A stretch of 64,000 nucleotides of DNA from DATBLE01 sp046732255 (GCA_046732255.1 JBKPMR010000001.1:1-64000); one strand, 5' to 3'. Positions 24,275 to 32,309 are shown, counted from the first letter of the stretch. The notes: generated by a model from the sequence alone, not told the origin. A program made the numbers and translations.

Positions 24275-24885
24275 GCGCCGATCGCGGCCGCCACCGTCTT
24301 GCAGTCGGTGACGGTCGAGACGTTCTGGAGCGCGTAGTTGATCGAGGCGTTGTGCCAGTCCGCGTTCATCGTCGAGCAGCCGTCCTCGGGCACGACCATG
24401 AAGTAGCCCTTGTCGGCTCCGGTGCGCGCCGTGTGCTCGATCGACATGTTCGTCCAGGCGCCCGAGACGACGATCGTGTCCACCCCGAGCCCGGTGAGCA
24501 GCGACTCGAGCTTCGTGTCCTGCCACGCGCTCATTCGCATCTTCTCGACGATGAAATCGCCGCGCTTGGGCTCGAGCCCGGCCGCCGGAGCTGCGCCCCA
24601 CGAGCCGCGGACGAGGGCGTTCGCTCCCTTCACGCCCTCGAAGAGCGGCGCGTTCTGTTTCAGACCGGGCGCGCCCTTCTCGACGATGTACCAGACGTGG
24701 ATGACCGGAACGCCGGCCTTCCGGAACGCGGCGGCCAGTCGCTTCACGTTTGCGACCACGTTCTGGTCCTTCGCGTGCTGGGGGGAGCCGGAGTCCGCGA
24801 AGGCGCCCTTCTCGATGATCACGTCGTTCTGCAGATCCTGGATCAGGAGCGCGGTGCGCTTCGGGTCGAGCTTCAGCTTGGCCAT
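24271..24885 (-). CDS. Isochorismatase-fold cysteine-hydrolase-like protein with Ser in place of the catalytic Cys
   Basis: A 204-residue isochorismatase/nicotinamidase-fold protein. The catalytic Asp (D17, LLIQDLQND) and Lys (K115, DFIVEKMRMSAWQDTKL) are present. At the nucleophile position the usual N-x-C-x-E-x-T-A-R motif reads TNMSIEHTARTGADKGY, placing Ser 148 where Cys is expected (codon TCG). Isochorismatase itself works without Cys, but most homologues are cysteine amidohydrolases. It could use a Cys-independent mechanism or be inactive. It sits between the SMP-30 gene (13 nt) and the alcohol dehydrogenase (4-nt overlap). Confidence 0.88.
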   Translation of the reverse strand: MAKLKLDPKRTALLIQDLQNDVIIEKGAFADSGSPQHAKDQNVVANVKRLAAAFRKAGVPVIHVWYIVEKGAPGLKQNAPLFEGVKGANALVRGSWGAAPAAGLEPKRGDFIVEKMRMSAWQDTKLESLLTGLGVDTIVVSGAWTNMSIEHTARTGADKGYFMVVPEDGCSTMNADWHNASINYALQNVSTVTDCKTVAAAIGA

Positions 24886-24898
24886 CGGTCTCGTCTCC

Positions 24899-25819
24899 TT
24901 AGTTCATGTAGGGCTCGCGACGCGGCCCGACCTTCGTCTCGAAGGCATAGAGGGACGTCGAGCTCGGTACGAACAACGTGTGCCAGTCCGGGCCGCCCCA
25001 GGACAGGTTGCCGACGTTCTCGGGGATCTGGACGATGCCCAGATGCTCGCCTTCGGGGCCGATCACCCAGACGCCGCCGGGGCCCGTGACCCAGATGTTG
25101 CCTTGCTCGTCGCACTTCATCCCGTCCGGGATGCCCTCTTCGATCACGCCCGAGCCGACCCCCTCGAAGAACATGCGGCCGTTCGAGAGCGTCCCGTCCG
25201 AGCCGACGTCGTAGACCTTGATCCAAGCCTTCGGCGTGTCGTTGATGTAGAGCAGCGACTCGTCGGGCGAGAAGCAGAGGCCGTTCGGCTGCTCGTACTC
25301 GTCCCTGTCGACGACCAGCTGCGGGTCGCCGCCTCCGGGCGGCAGCCGGAAGACTCCCTGCCAGCCGAGCTCGCGGTCGCGCTCGACCCCGAAGACGGGC
25401 ATGCGCCCGTACCACGGGTCGGAGAACCAGATCGAGCCGTCGGACTTCACACAGACGTCGTTCGGGCTGTTCAGCTCCAGACCCTCGAAGTGGGAGGCAA
25501 GGACTTCCCGGTTGGTGTTCTTCCCGTCCGGGTCCATGCGGACGAGCGAGCTCGTCGCGTGCTCGCAGACGATCAGCCTGCCCTTTGCGTCGAGGGTCAT
25601 CCCGTTGCCCTTGTTGCTCGGGGACAGCACCTCTTGGACGCCGTTCGCCTCGTCCCAGCGCCGCCGCGTGTCGCCGGGCATGTCCGAGAAGAGCAGGAAC
25701 TGCTCCTTCGGGTTCCAGATGGGCCCTTCCGTGAAGGTGAAGCCGGTTCCGAGCTGCTTCACCTCGACGTTTTCGTCGACGAGACTCGCGAGCTTGTCGG
25801 ACCTCACGTCAACGCTCAC
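24899..25819 (-). CDS. SMP-30/gluconolactonase family beta-propeller
   Basis: A 306-residue six-bladed beta-propeller lactonase. The metal-ligand Glu lies in FTEGPIWNPKEQFLLFSDM. The Asn ligand lies in ELNSPNDVCVKSDGSIWFSDP, and the catalytic Asp region is GVIEEGIPDGMKCDEQGNIWVTG. It probably opens a sugar lactone or similar ester. It is the first gene of a four-gene minus-strand operon with good spacing. GTG start with an AGGAGG ribosome binding site. Upstream lies a REP-like hairpin. Confidence 0.9.
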   Translation of the reverse strand: MSVDVRSDKLASLVDENVEVKQLGTGFTFTEGPIWNPKEQFLLFSDMPGDTRRRWDEANGVQEVLSPSNKGNGMTLDAKGRLIVCEHATSSLVRMDPDGKNTNREVLASHFEGLELNSPNDVCVKSDGSIWFSDPWYGRMPVFGVERDRELGWQGVFRLPPGGGDPQLVVDRDEYEQPNGLCFSPDESLLYINDTPKAWIKVYDVGSDGTLSNGRMFFEGVGSGVIEEGIPDGMKCDEQGNIWVTGPGGVWVIGPEGEHLGIVQIPENVGNLSWGGPDWHTLFVPSSTSLYAFETKVGPRREPYMN

Positions 25820-25842
25820 GCTCTCCTCCTTCTTACAGCGGC

Positions 25843-25875
25843 CTCGGGGACAGATCTGTAAGACCTGTCCCCGAG
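25843..25875. repeat. 33-bp inverted repeat (GGGGACAG...CTGTCCCC)
   Basis: 15-bp arms (outer parts CTCGGGGACAG / CTGTCCCCGAG) with a single mismatch and a 3-nt loop. It lies between the convergent-free gap of MsrB and the start of the SMP-30 operon. It shares arms with 2235 and 47720 and may form a strong hairpin; it could be a REP unit or a terminator. Confidence 0.6.
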
Positions 25876-25918
25876 ACAGTTTTCAAAGACGAGCGCGAAC
25901 CTAACAGAGACGTCGCCG

Positions 25919-26323
25919 CTAGTCCTCTTCGTCCTCCGGCGTGAAGTCGAGCGCGAGCGAGTTGATGCAGTAGCGCTGCCCGGTCGGGTGCGGGCCGTCG
26001 GGGAAGACATGGCCGAGGTGCGAGTCGCAGGCGGCACAGCGGACCTCGATTCGGCGCATGCCGTGGCTCGTATCCACCTCCGTCTCGACCGCGTCCTCCT
26101 CGGTGGGCTGGAAGAAGCTCGGCCAGCCCGAGCCGGAGTCGAACTTCGCGTCGGAGCGGAAGAGCTCGGCGCCGCACGCGCCGCAGCGGAAGACGCCGCC
26201 GTCCTTGACGTAGTTGAGCTCGCCCGACCACGGCGGCTCGGTCGCCGCGCAGCGCAGCACCGCGTAGCGGTCAGGGTCGAGCTCCTGCCGCCACTCCTCG
26301 TCGGTCTTGCGGATCTTTTCCAT
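25919..26323 (-). CDS. msrB: Peptide-methionine (R)-S-oxide reductase MsrB
   Basis: A 134-residue repair enzyme reducing methionine-R-sulfoxide in proteins. It has the two zinc CxxC pairs (FRCGACGAELF and VRCAACDSHLGHVFPDGP), the substrate loop SGSGWPSFFQP, and the catalytic Cys in GQRYCINSLALDF. The ATG at 26323 (MEKIRKTDEEWRQEL) gives the standard start; an upstream in-frame extension reaches into the REP region and was discarded. Cytoplasmic, monocistronic. Confidence 0.95.
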   Translation of the reverse strand: MEKIRKTDEEWRQELDPDRYAVLRCAATEPPWSGELNYVKDGGVFRCGACGAELFRSDAKFDSGSGWPSFFQPTEEDAVETEVDTSHGMRRIEVRCAACDSHLGHVFPDGPHPTGQRYCINSLALDFTPEDEED

Positions 26324-26378
26324 ACCGAACAGTCTCGCAGGCGGGCACTTTGCTACATGCCTCGCCACGCCATGTCAG

Positions 26379-26391
26379 AGGGACAGTCCCT
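26379..26391. repeat. REP-like palindrome AGGGACAGTCCCT
   Basis: Perfect 13-bp palindrome followed by GTAACGAAGCTTCCAC, a tail shared with the copies at 26502 and 57535. With 26502 it forms a pair 123 bp apart in a 193-bp gap that holds no gene. Confidence 0.7.
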
Positions 26392-26501
26392 GTAACGAAG
26401 CTTCCACAGGCCGGAAACGGCCTCGCCAAGCCGTTTTCATCCCCATCGACCGAAACCGCCGCGCGCATCGCGCCGCCGCGAACGGCTCAACCATGCAGTG
26501 G

Positions 26502-26514
26502 AGGGACTGTCCCT
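26502..26514. repeat. REP-like palindrome AGGGACTGTCCCT
   Basis: Second copy in the msrB-xdhC gap, followed by CGTTACGAGCTTTCCAC, so core and tail both match the copy at 26379 (same orientation). It abuts and overlaps the last codons of the XdhC gene end (stop at 26517) within 3 bp. Confidence 0.7.
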
Positions 26515-26516
26515 CG

Positions 26517-27269
26517 TTACGAGCTTTCCACCTCGGCGTGGATCCGCTGTTTCGCCGTCCTCAACGGCCCGCCGTCGCGGCCCGCGCGGACGGCGAGGAT
26601 CTCGGCCAGGATCGACAGCGCCGTCTCGGCCTGGGAGTCGGCGCCGATGTCGAGGCCGCACGGGCCGGAGATCCGCTCGAGTGCCTCCTCGGCGACACCG
26701 GCCTCGAGCAGCCGCTCCCGGCGCCGCTCCTGGTTGCGCCGCGAGCCGAGCGCGCCGATGTAGAAGGCTTCGCTCTCGAGCGCCCGCTTCAGCGCCGGCT
26801 CGTCGAACTTGTCGTCGTGCGTGAGGACGACGACCGCGGTCTGGTGGTCGGGCGCGATCTGGTCGAGCGCCTCCTCCGGCCACTCGACGATCAGCCGGTC
26901 GGCGCTCGGGATCCGCTCGGCGGTCGCGAACTTGGCCCGCGCGTCGGCGACGATCGCCGTCCAGCCGAGCAGCTTCGCTCCGCGACAGAGAGCCTCGGCA
27001 GTGTCGACCGCGCCGTAGACGAAAAGCCGCGGCGGCGGTCCGTACCACTCGGCGAAGACCTTCGAGCCGTCGTCGAGCTCGAGCAGCCGGTTCCGGCCGC
27101 CCCTGAGGATCTCGTCGAACCGCCCGAGCGCGTCGTCCGGGACGCCGTCACCGAGCTCTTCACCGCCCTCGACGACCAGCCGCTTCGCGCCCGCGCCCGG
27201 CCCCTCCACGACCGTGAACAGCACCGCGCGTCCACCGGTGCGGGCGAGCTCCGCGAGGCGCTCGATCAC
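26517..27269 (-). CDS. XdhC-family molybdenum-cofactor insertion/maturation protein
   Basis: A 250-residue protein with a degenerate N-terminal XdhC domain (GRAVLFTVVEGPGAGAKRLV) and a C-terminal Rossmann-like XdhC_C domain (PPRLFVYGAVDTAEALCRGAKLLGW, then HDDKFDEPALKRALESEAFYIGALGSRRN). XdhC binds and delivers sulfurated Mo cofactor to xanthine-dehydrogenase-type hydroxylases. The GTG start overlaps the stop of the preceding small XdhC-like gene (GTGA). Together with MoxR and CoxE homologues it forms a maturation operon, probably for the hydroxylase at 33.5-37.2 kb. Confidence 0.88.
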   Translation of the reverse strand: MIERLAELARTGGRAVLFTVVEGPGAGAKRLVVEGGEELGDGVPDDALGRFDEILRGGRNRLLELDDGSKVFAEWYGPPPRLFVYGAVDTAEALCRGAKLLGWTAIVADARAKFATAERIPSADRLIVEWPEEALDQIAPDHQTAVVVLTHDDKFDEPALKRALESEAFYIGALGSRRNQERRRERLLEAGVAEEALERISGPCGLDIGADSQAETALSILAEILAVRAGRDGGPLRTAKQRIHAEVESS

Positions 27270-27577
27270 TCGACGCGCTCCACGAACACATCGATCTCGC
27301 CGCCGCAGGGCAGCCCGACCTCCCAGGCCTCCTCGTCCTTGATCCCGTAGCTGAGCAGCTTGGGCTCGCCCGTCACCATCACCTCGCGGGCGTTCTCGTA
27401 GACGTCCGACTCCACGCAACCGCCCGAGACCGAGCCGCACATCTGGCCGGACTCGGATACGGCCAGGCTGGTGCCGACCGGCCGGGGAGCGGAACGACGG
27501 GTTGCGACGACCGTCGCGACCACGACCTTCTCGCCCTTCCCGCGCCAGCGCTCGACCTCTTCCAGGATCTCCTTCAT
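27266..27577 (-). CDS. Small XdhC/CoxI-type N-domain protein
   Basis: A 103-residue protein matching the N-terminal XdhC_CoxI domain: VVVATVVATRRSAPRPVGTSLAVSESGQMCGSVSGGCVESDVYENA, with the GS(V)SGGCVE motif thought to hold the Mo-cofactor-binding Cys. The C-terminal Rossmann domain is absent and is supplied by the next gene, so the XdhC function is split over two overlapping ORFs. ATG 27577 overlaps the CoxE stop (ATGA). Confidence 0.85.
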   Translation of the reverse strand: MKEILEEVERWRGKGEKVVVATVVATRRSAPRPVGTSLAVSESGQMCGSVSGGCVESDVYENAREVMVTGEPKLLSYGIKDEEAWEVGLPCGGEIDVFVERVE

Positions 27578-28674
27578 GCCGCATGCCTCCTCTCGATGCC
27601 GGCCAGGACGCCGGCCAGTTCTTCCAGGCTCTCCAGGTTGTGTCCGGGCAGGAACCGGTCGACGAACGGGAGCGCAGCCCGCATGCCGCCGGCGAGCGGC
27701 TCGTAGTCGGGGTGCCCCTTCAGCGGATTCACCCACACCACCGAATACGCGCAGCGGGCGAGCCTGGCCATCTCGCGCGCGACGGTGTGTGCGTCCTCGC
27801 GCTCCCAACCGTCGGAGACGATCACGACGACGGCCCCACGCGAGAGCGCCCGCCGGCCCCACTGGTCGTTGAACGCCTTCAGCGACGCGCCGATTCGCGT
27901 CCCGCCGGACCAGTCGACGACGCGCTTCGACGCCTCCGCGAGCGCCCGCTCGGGATCGGTCCCGGCGAGCTCCTCGGTCAGTCGCGTCAGGCGCGTACCG
28001 AACGCAAACGCCTCGACTCCGCGACCGCTCTCGAGCAGGGCATGGACGAAGAGCAGGATCGCCCGCGAGTAGGGCTCCATCGAGCCGGACACGTCACAGA
28101 GCACGATCAGCTTGCGGTTCGTCTCCATCCGCCGGCGGAACGCACGGTCGACCGGGTCGCCGCCGGTTGCGAGCGACGACCGGACGAGTCGCCGGAGGTC
28201 GAGGATCGAGCCGTGCGGGTGAGGACGGAGCCGGCGCGAGCGCCGCTGGGGCCGGGCGAGCGCAAGCTCGGCGATCATCCCACGCACCCTCGCCAGCTCC
28301 TCGGGCGTCAGCTCGGAGAAATCCTTCTCGCGGAGAAGCTCCTGGGCGCTCCAGCCGGAGGCGCGCTCCTCGCCCTCCGTGCTGGCCTCGGCGTCCTCGG
28401 TGCCGTCCCTGGACACGGCGCGCGCGACTTTCACGCGCTGGACCTGAGGCGAGCGCGGCGGCGCGAGCTCGGGCGCACGCAGGAACCACGCGGCGAAAGC
28501 CCGGTCGAAGGCGTCGATGTCCTCCGCACGGGAGACGAGTGTCTGCCGCAACGTCCAGTAGACGTCATCGCGCCGGGACAGATCGACCGCGTCGAGCCCG
28601 GTCATCGCGTCGGAGATCCGCCCGGGTCCGACCTCGAGCCCGGCCTCGCGCAGCACGCGGCCGAACGTGACCAC
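27574..28674 (-). CDS. CoxE-like von Willebrand A domain protein
   Basis: A 366-residue VWA protein. An N-terminal helical part (VTFGRVLREAGLEVGPGRISDAMTGLDAVDLSRRDDVYWTLRQTLVSR) is followed by a VWA domain with the MIDAS motif DVSGSM, the Thr region SGGTRIGASLKAFND and SDGWEREDAHTVAREM. CoxE and the AAA ATPase CoxD act together in maturation of CO-dehydrogenase-family enzymes (Cu/S or Mo site). Short gap (16 nt) after the MoxR gene. The GTG start at 28674 is a best fit; residues before it are not conserved. Confidence 0.88.
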   Translation of the reverse strand: MVTFGRVLREAGLEVGPGRISDAMTGLDAVDLSRRDDVYWTLRQTLVSRAEDIDAFDRAFAAWFLRAPELAPPRSPQVQRVKVARAVSRDGTEDAEASTEGEERASGWSAQELLREKDFSELTPEELARVRGMIAELALARPQRRSRRLRPHPHGSILDLRRLVRSSLATGGDPVDRAFRRRMETNRKLIVLCDVSGSMEPYSRAILLFVHALLESGRGVEAFAFGTRLTRLTEELAGTDPERALAEASKRVVDWSGGTRIGASLKAFNDQWGRRALSRGAVVVIVSDGWEREDAHTVAREMARLARCAYSVVWVNPLKGHPDYEPLAGGMRAALPFVDRFLPGHNLESLEELAGVLAGIERRHAA

Positions 28675-28690
28675 CTGGCGGACGATCGGC

Positions 28691-29563
28691 TCAGCCAGCG
28701 CGGGCCTCCGCGACCAGCGAGGCGAGGGCGCTGTCCCGCACCGTTTCGAGATCCTCGTGGTACTTCAGCACCGAGCCGAGCGTCTGCTCGACGATCGCGG
28801 CGTCGAGCTCGTCACGGCCGAGCGCGTCCAGCGCCTGCGCCCAGTCGATCGTCTCCGCGACGCCGGGCGGCTTGGCGAGATCGAGGCCGCGGAGCCCGCG
28901 GACGAATCGAGCCGCCTGAGCGGCCAGCCGCTCGGGGATCCCGGGGACCCGCAGCACGACGATCTCGATCTCGCGCTCGAGCGCCGGGTGGCCGATCCAG
29001 TGAAACAGGCAGCGCCGTTTGAGCGCGTCGTGCAGCTCCCGCGTGCGGTTGGAGGTGAGGATGACGCTCGGCCGGCGTCTGGCGGCGATCGTCCCGATCT
29101 CGGGGATCGTGATCTGAAAGTCCGAGAGCACCTCGAGCAGGAATGCCTCGAACTCCTCGTCGGCGCGGTCGATCTCGTCGATGAGCAGGACGACCGGCTC
29201 CTCGCTGTCGATCGCCTCGAGCAGCGGCCGCCGGATCAGGAATTCGGGGCCGAAGAGCTCCTCCTCCTGCACCGTCCCCTCCTGGGCGGCACGGATGTGC
29301 AGGAGCTGACGGGAGTAGTTCCACTCGTAGACCGCGTGGGCGACGTCGAGACCCTCGTAGCACTGCAGACGGATCAGCCGCGCAGGCAACGTCCGGGCGA
29401 GCGCCTTCGCCGCCTCGGTCTTGCCGACGCCGGCCTCGCCTTCCAGCAGGAGCGGCTTTTCCAGGCGAAGCGAGAGGAACAGCGCCGTCGCCAGGCCGCG
29501 ATCGGGGAGGTAGTCGGCAGCGCGCAGTGAGCGCTCGAGGTCGTCGATCGTCGTGAACGCCAT
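28691..29563 (-). CDS. MoxR/CoxD-type AAA+ ATPase
   Basis: A 290-residue AAA+ chaperone-like ATPase, first gene of the maturation operon. Walker A GEAGVGKTEAAKALA, Walker B VVLLIDEIDRADEEFEAFLLEVLSDFQITIPEIG, sensor 1 ILTSNRTRELHDALKRRC. MoxR proteins partner VWA proteins to insert cofactors or remodel enzymes; here the partner is the next gene. ATG 29563 gives MAFTTIDDLERSLRAADYL. It is divergent from a PPOX gene across 77 bp. Confidence 0.92.
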   Translation of the reverse strand: MAFTTIDDLERSLRAADYLPDRGLATALFLSLRLEKPLLLEGEAGVGKTEAAKALARTLPARLIRLQCYEGLDVAHAVYEWNYSRQLLHIRAAQEGTVQEEELFGPEFLIRRPLLEAIDSEEPVVLLIDEIDRADEEFEAFLLEVLSDFQITIPEIGTIAARRRPSVILTSNRTRELHDALKRRCLFHWIGHPALEREIEIVVLRVPGIPERLAAQAARFVRGLRGLDLAKPPGVAETIDWAQALDALGRDELDAAIVEQTLGSVLKYHEDLETVRDSALASLVAEARAG

Positions 29564-29640
29564 CGAGATAACTCTAGTTCTTGGGAAGAGGATCCTCGTA
29601 CTCCGCGTTCTTGGTAGCGGCAGCGACAGAGGAGGACGAG

Positions 29641-30036
29641 ATGGCGGGACTCACCGGCGAGGTGCGCGAGGCGCTGGACGGGACGCATCACTGGAGCGTC
29701 GCCACGCTGAACCCCGACGGGTCACCCCAGGCGACGCCGATGTGGGCAGGCCTGCGCGGCGACCTGATCCTGATCAATACGGCGGTCGGCCGGAAGAAGG
29801 ACCGGAACCTGAGCTCCGATCCACGCACCGCCCTCTGCATCCACCTCCCGGGCCCGGGAGCCCGAAACATCGGGATCCAGGCCCGGGTCGTCGAACGGAT
29901 CGAGGGCGATCAGGCGGCCGCGGACATCGACGAGCTGGCGCGCAAGTACACCGGCGGCGACTACGCCGGCTGGACGCCTGACATGCGGCGCGTCACCTAC
30001 CTGCTCGAGCCGCACCATGTCTGGGCGCGGCTGTAG
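29641..30036 (+). CDS. PPOX-class (F420-dependent type) flavin/deazaflavin oxidoreductase
   Basis: A 131-residue split-barrel protein: HHWSVATLNPDGSPQATPMWAGLRGDLILINTAVGRKKDRNLSSDPRTALCI is the characteristic PPOX/F420 fold. RKKDRNL is the cofactor-phosphate binding patch. Such enzymes use FMN or F420 to reduce or oxidise small organic compounds. Start ATG after GAGGAGGACGAG. A homologue (about 40% alike by eye) lies at 31016, flanking a metallo-beta-lactamase-fold gene, so the cluster may be one pathway. Confidence 0.85.
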   Translation: MAGLTGEVREALDGTHHWSVATLNPDGSPQATPMWAGLRGDLILINTAVGRKKDRNLSSDPRTALCIHLPGPGARNIGIQARVVERIEGDQAAADIDELARKYTGGDYAGWTPDMRRVTYLLEPHHVWARL

Positions 30037-30071
30037 CCGAACGTCGCGTTGACTTCCGGGCCTCGCGGGCG

Positions 30072-30077
30072 TACAAA
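30072..30077 (+). promoter_or_regulatory. Putative leaderless -10 element TACAAA
   Basis: TACAAA then CGCCGC then GTG (30084): the same context, TACAAWCGCCGCGTG, precedes the cupin gene at 21604. Confidence 0.4.
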
Positions 30078-30083
30078 CGCCGC

Positions 30084-30950
30084 GTGGCGACGCACGAGAT
30101 CCGCCTGCTGCCGCTGATCGACGTCTACGTCGAATCGAGCTTCCTCGTGCTCGCCCGGAACATGGGCACTCCGGTGTGGGTGCACACCTGGGGCATCCTG
30201 ATCCTCGGCAATCCCGTCGGGCCGATCCTCGTCGACACTGGGGCGATGGAGCCCGGGATCATGACGCGGCTCGGCATGCAGGGCCGTGTCGACGAGGAGA
30301 TGGAACTCGAGAACGCGCTCGCCGCCCACGGCGTCGGGATCGGCGACATCGCAGCCGTTCTCCACACGCACTGCCACATCGACCACGCGGGACAGGACGA
30401 CCGTTTCCCGATGACGACGCCGGTGGTGATCAACCGGCGCGAGCTGGAGCACTCGGTCTCGGGCCTGATGGGCGAGCAGTACCCGGCCGAGTACGTGAAG
30501 CATCACGTCGACCGTCTGCACACACGGGGGGCGCTTCGGCTGCTCGATCTGGAGCTCTCCGGGCCCGACCAGATCTTCGACGGGATCGTCTGCGAGGCGG
30601 CGGGCGGGCACACCGAGGGTTCGATGAACGTCCTGGTCGAGACCGCCGAGGGAACGGCCTGCATCTGCGGGGACGTGATCTACGACATCCAGAACCAGGC
30701 GGTCGATCCCTGGCACCAGATCCTTGCCTTCGAGCCTCAGACGACCGGCAACCACACGCTGACCAAGCGCTCCGAGAAGGCCGCGATCAAGAAGGCGCTG
30801 AACCACGAGTTCGTGCTGCCGCTCCACGACTTCCCCGCGCGGGTCGAGGGCGGACGCGTCGTCGCGCGGCTGAAGCACGCGGTCCCCGGCCCCGAGTTCG
30901 ACGTTGCCGAGTTCGCCGCCCAGGTGGCAGAGCCCGTCGCGGCCGTCTAG
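30084..30950 (+). CDS. Metallo-beta-lactamase-fold hydrolase (AHL lactonase-like)
   Basis: A 288-residue MBL-fold hydrolase. The dinuclear metal site is HTHCHIDHAG (HxHxDH), with later ligands His in AAGGHTEGSMNVLVET and Asp in CICGDVIYDI. The closest recognisable group is N-acyl-homoserine lactonase/lactone hydrolases (SFILVLARNMG...WGILIL, PILVDTGAM). Real substrate unknown. GTG chosen for the family N-terminus and the leaderless-type -10. Between two PPOX genes. Confidence 0.87.
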   Translation: MATHEIRLLPLIDVYVESSFLVLARNMGTPVWVHTWGILILGNPVGPILVDTGAMEPGIMTRLGMQGRVDEEMELENALAAHGVGIGDIAAVLHTHCHIDHAGQDDRFPMTTPVVINRRELEHSVSGLMGEQYPAEYVKHHVDRLHTRGALRLLDLELSGPDQIFDGIVCEAAGGHTEGSMNVLVETAEGTACICGDVIYDIQNQAVDPWHQILAFEPQTTGNHTLTKRSEKAAIKKALNHEFVLPLHDFPARVEGGRVVARLKHAVPGPEFDVAEFAAQVAEPVAAV

Positions 30951-31015
30951 GACGGGGCCGCGACCCACTGACCTGCTCGTGTAGCGTCAGCAACCACACC
31001 CGAAAGGAACATGCG

Positions 31016-31420
31016 ATGGCGGAATTACCCGAGAACGTCCGCAAGCGGCTCGAGGAACCGAACTTCTGGCACTTGGCGACGGTCAATCCGGACGGCTCGC
31101 CGCAATCGACCACTATCTGGGTCGACGTTCGCGACGGAAAGATCCTCGTCAACAGCGCTCTGGGCCGCAAAAAACCCCGAAACCTCGAGCGCGAACCGCG
31201 CGTCGCTCTCTCGTGGCACGGGTCGTCCGACGCAGGCTACGAGAGCTACGGGATCCAGGGACGCGTCGTCGATACGTACACCGGTGACCGGGCAGAGGCG
31301 GACATCGACTCGCTGGCGCAGAAGTACATCGGTCAGTCGCCGTATCCCTGGCGCAGTCCTGGCGAGCGACGAATCAGCTACCTGGTCGAGCCCACGAACG
31401 TCTTCGTGATGGGGGGCTGA
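31016..31420 (+). CDS. PPOX-class (F420-dependent type) oxidoreductase, second copy
   Basis: A 134-residue paralogue of the gene at 29641: FWHLATVNPDGSPQSTTIWVDVRDGKILVNSALGRKKPRNLEREPRVALSW. ATG 31016 follows GAAAGGAAC and the promoter-like TAGCGT (near 30981). An earlier ATG (31011) is out of frame. The TGA stop (31418-31420) overlaps the coding frame of the substrate-binding-like protein, for which no start codon is visible. Confidence 0.85.
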   Translation: MAELPENVRKRLEEPNFWHLATVNPDGSPQSTTIWVDVRDGKILVNSALGRKKPRNLEREPRVALSWHGSSDAGYESYGIQGRVVDTYTGDRAEADIDSLAQKYIGQSPYPWRSPGERRISYLVEPTNVFVMGG

Positions 31421-32309
31421 TTCGAGCAACGCGCTCGGCGCGCCCGTCCCGTTCACCGGCCGCTACGCCCTGCAGGGCCGCTCGATGCGGGTCGGGCTCG
31501 AGCTGTGGGCCCGCAACTCCGGACGGGAACTCGTCGCTCTGGACGACGAGAGCCTTGCGCAGGTCGCGACCAGGGTTCACGAGCAGCTCGTCGAGCAGGG
31601 ATGTAACCCGGTTCTCGGGCCATACGGGAGCGACACGACGCGGGCGGTCGCGCGCGCCCGGCGAGGCCGAATCGTCTGGAACCACGGCGCGGCAGCGGAT
31701 GACGTGCAGCAGCTTCCGGGCGTGGTCTCCGTGTCGACTCCGGCGAGCCGCTACCTCGTAGCGCTTGCGCAGGCGGCTGTCCGGCTCGGTGCGGCGCGGC
31801 TCGCGGTTCTGACAGCACCCGGAGCCTTCGCAGCCCTGGCCCGGAAAGGCCTCGAGGGAGAGGCCCCCTCGCTCGGCATCGAGCTCGTCGGCAATGCAAC
31901 CTGCGCCGACTGCGTGCTCCTGTGCGGGTCGGTCGAGTGGGAGGCGGAGCGCTTTCGCGAGCTGGACAGCAGTGGGCGGCTTCTCTTCGGCGGGATCTCG
32001 CCCGGTCTGCCGCAGGCCCCGCCCGTCTGGCCGGACGGCACGCTCGCGCCAGTTCAATGGCATCCCGAGCTCGGAGGGCCGTCGGGGCTCGAGGACTATG
32101 TCGCCGCACAGGCGTACGCGGTGGCGCTGATCGCCGAGCGCTGCCTCGCGCTCGATCCTACGGATCCACTCTCAGCCGCCCGCTCGCTCGCAACCGACAC
32201 CTTCTTCGGCCGGTTCGAGCTGGACGACACCGGCCGACAGAGCGGTCACCAGCTTTGCGTCGTCCGCTGGCGACGCGGCCGCCAGACACTCGTCCCGGCC
32301 GGCACCTAG
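31419..32309 (+). CDS. Periplasmic-binding-fold protein (LivK-like) without signal peptide; start codon not found
   Basis: About 296 residues of a Leu/Ile/Val-binding-type fold. It opens LGAPVPFTGRYALQGRSMRVGLELWA, the standard first strand and helix of LivK proteins ('IG...P.TG..A..G..m..G'), and continues GPYGSDTTRAVARARR, VVSVSTPASRYLVAL. No signal peptide precedes it and it is shorter than transport binding proteins, so a cytoplasmic sensor or enzyme role is possible. The frame has no ATG/GTG/TTG between the in-frame stop at 31407 and ATG 31485, which would cut the first strand. The coding boundary given is where conservation starts. Confidence 0.65.
   Translation, partial: DSSNALGAPVPFTGRYALQGRSMRVGLELWARNSGRELVALDDESLAQVATRVHEQLVEQGCNPVLGPYGSDTTRAVARARRGRIVWNHGAAADDVQQLPGVVSVSTPASRYLVALAQAAVRLGAARLAVLTAPGAFAALARKGLEGEAPSLGIELVGNATCADCVLLCGSVEWEAERFRELDSSGRLLFGGISPGLPQAPPVWPDGTLAPVQWHPELGGPSGLEDYVAAQAYAVALIAERCLALDPTDPLSAARSLATDTFFGRFELDDTGRQSGHQLCVVRWRRGRQTLVPAGT

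Noticed and set aside
26400..26500. A small gene between the two REP-like copies
   Set aside because: Only short frames with no ribosome binding site or composition signal; the interval looks like REP spacer.
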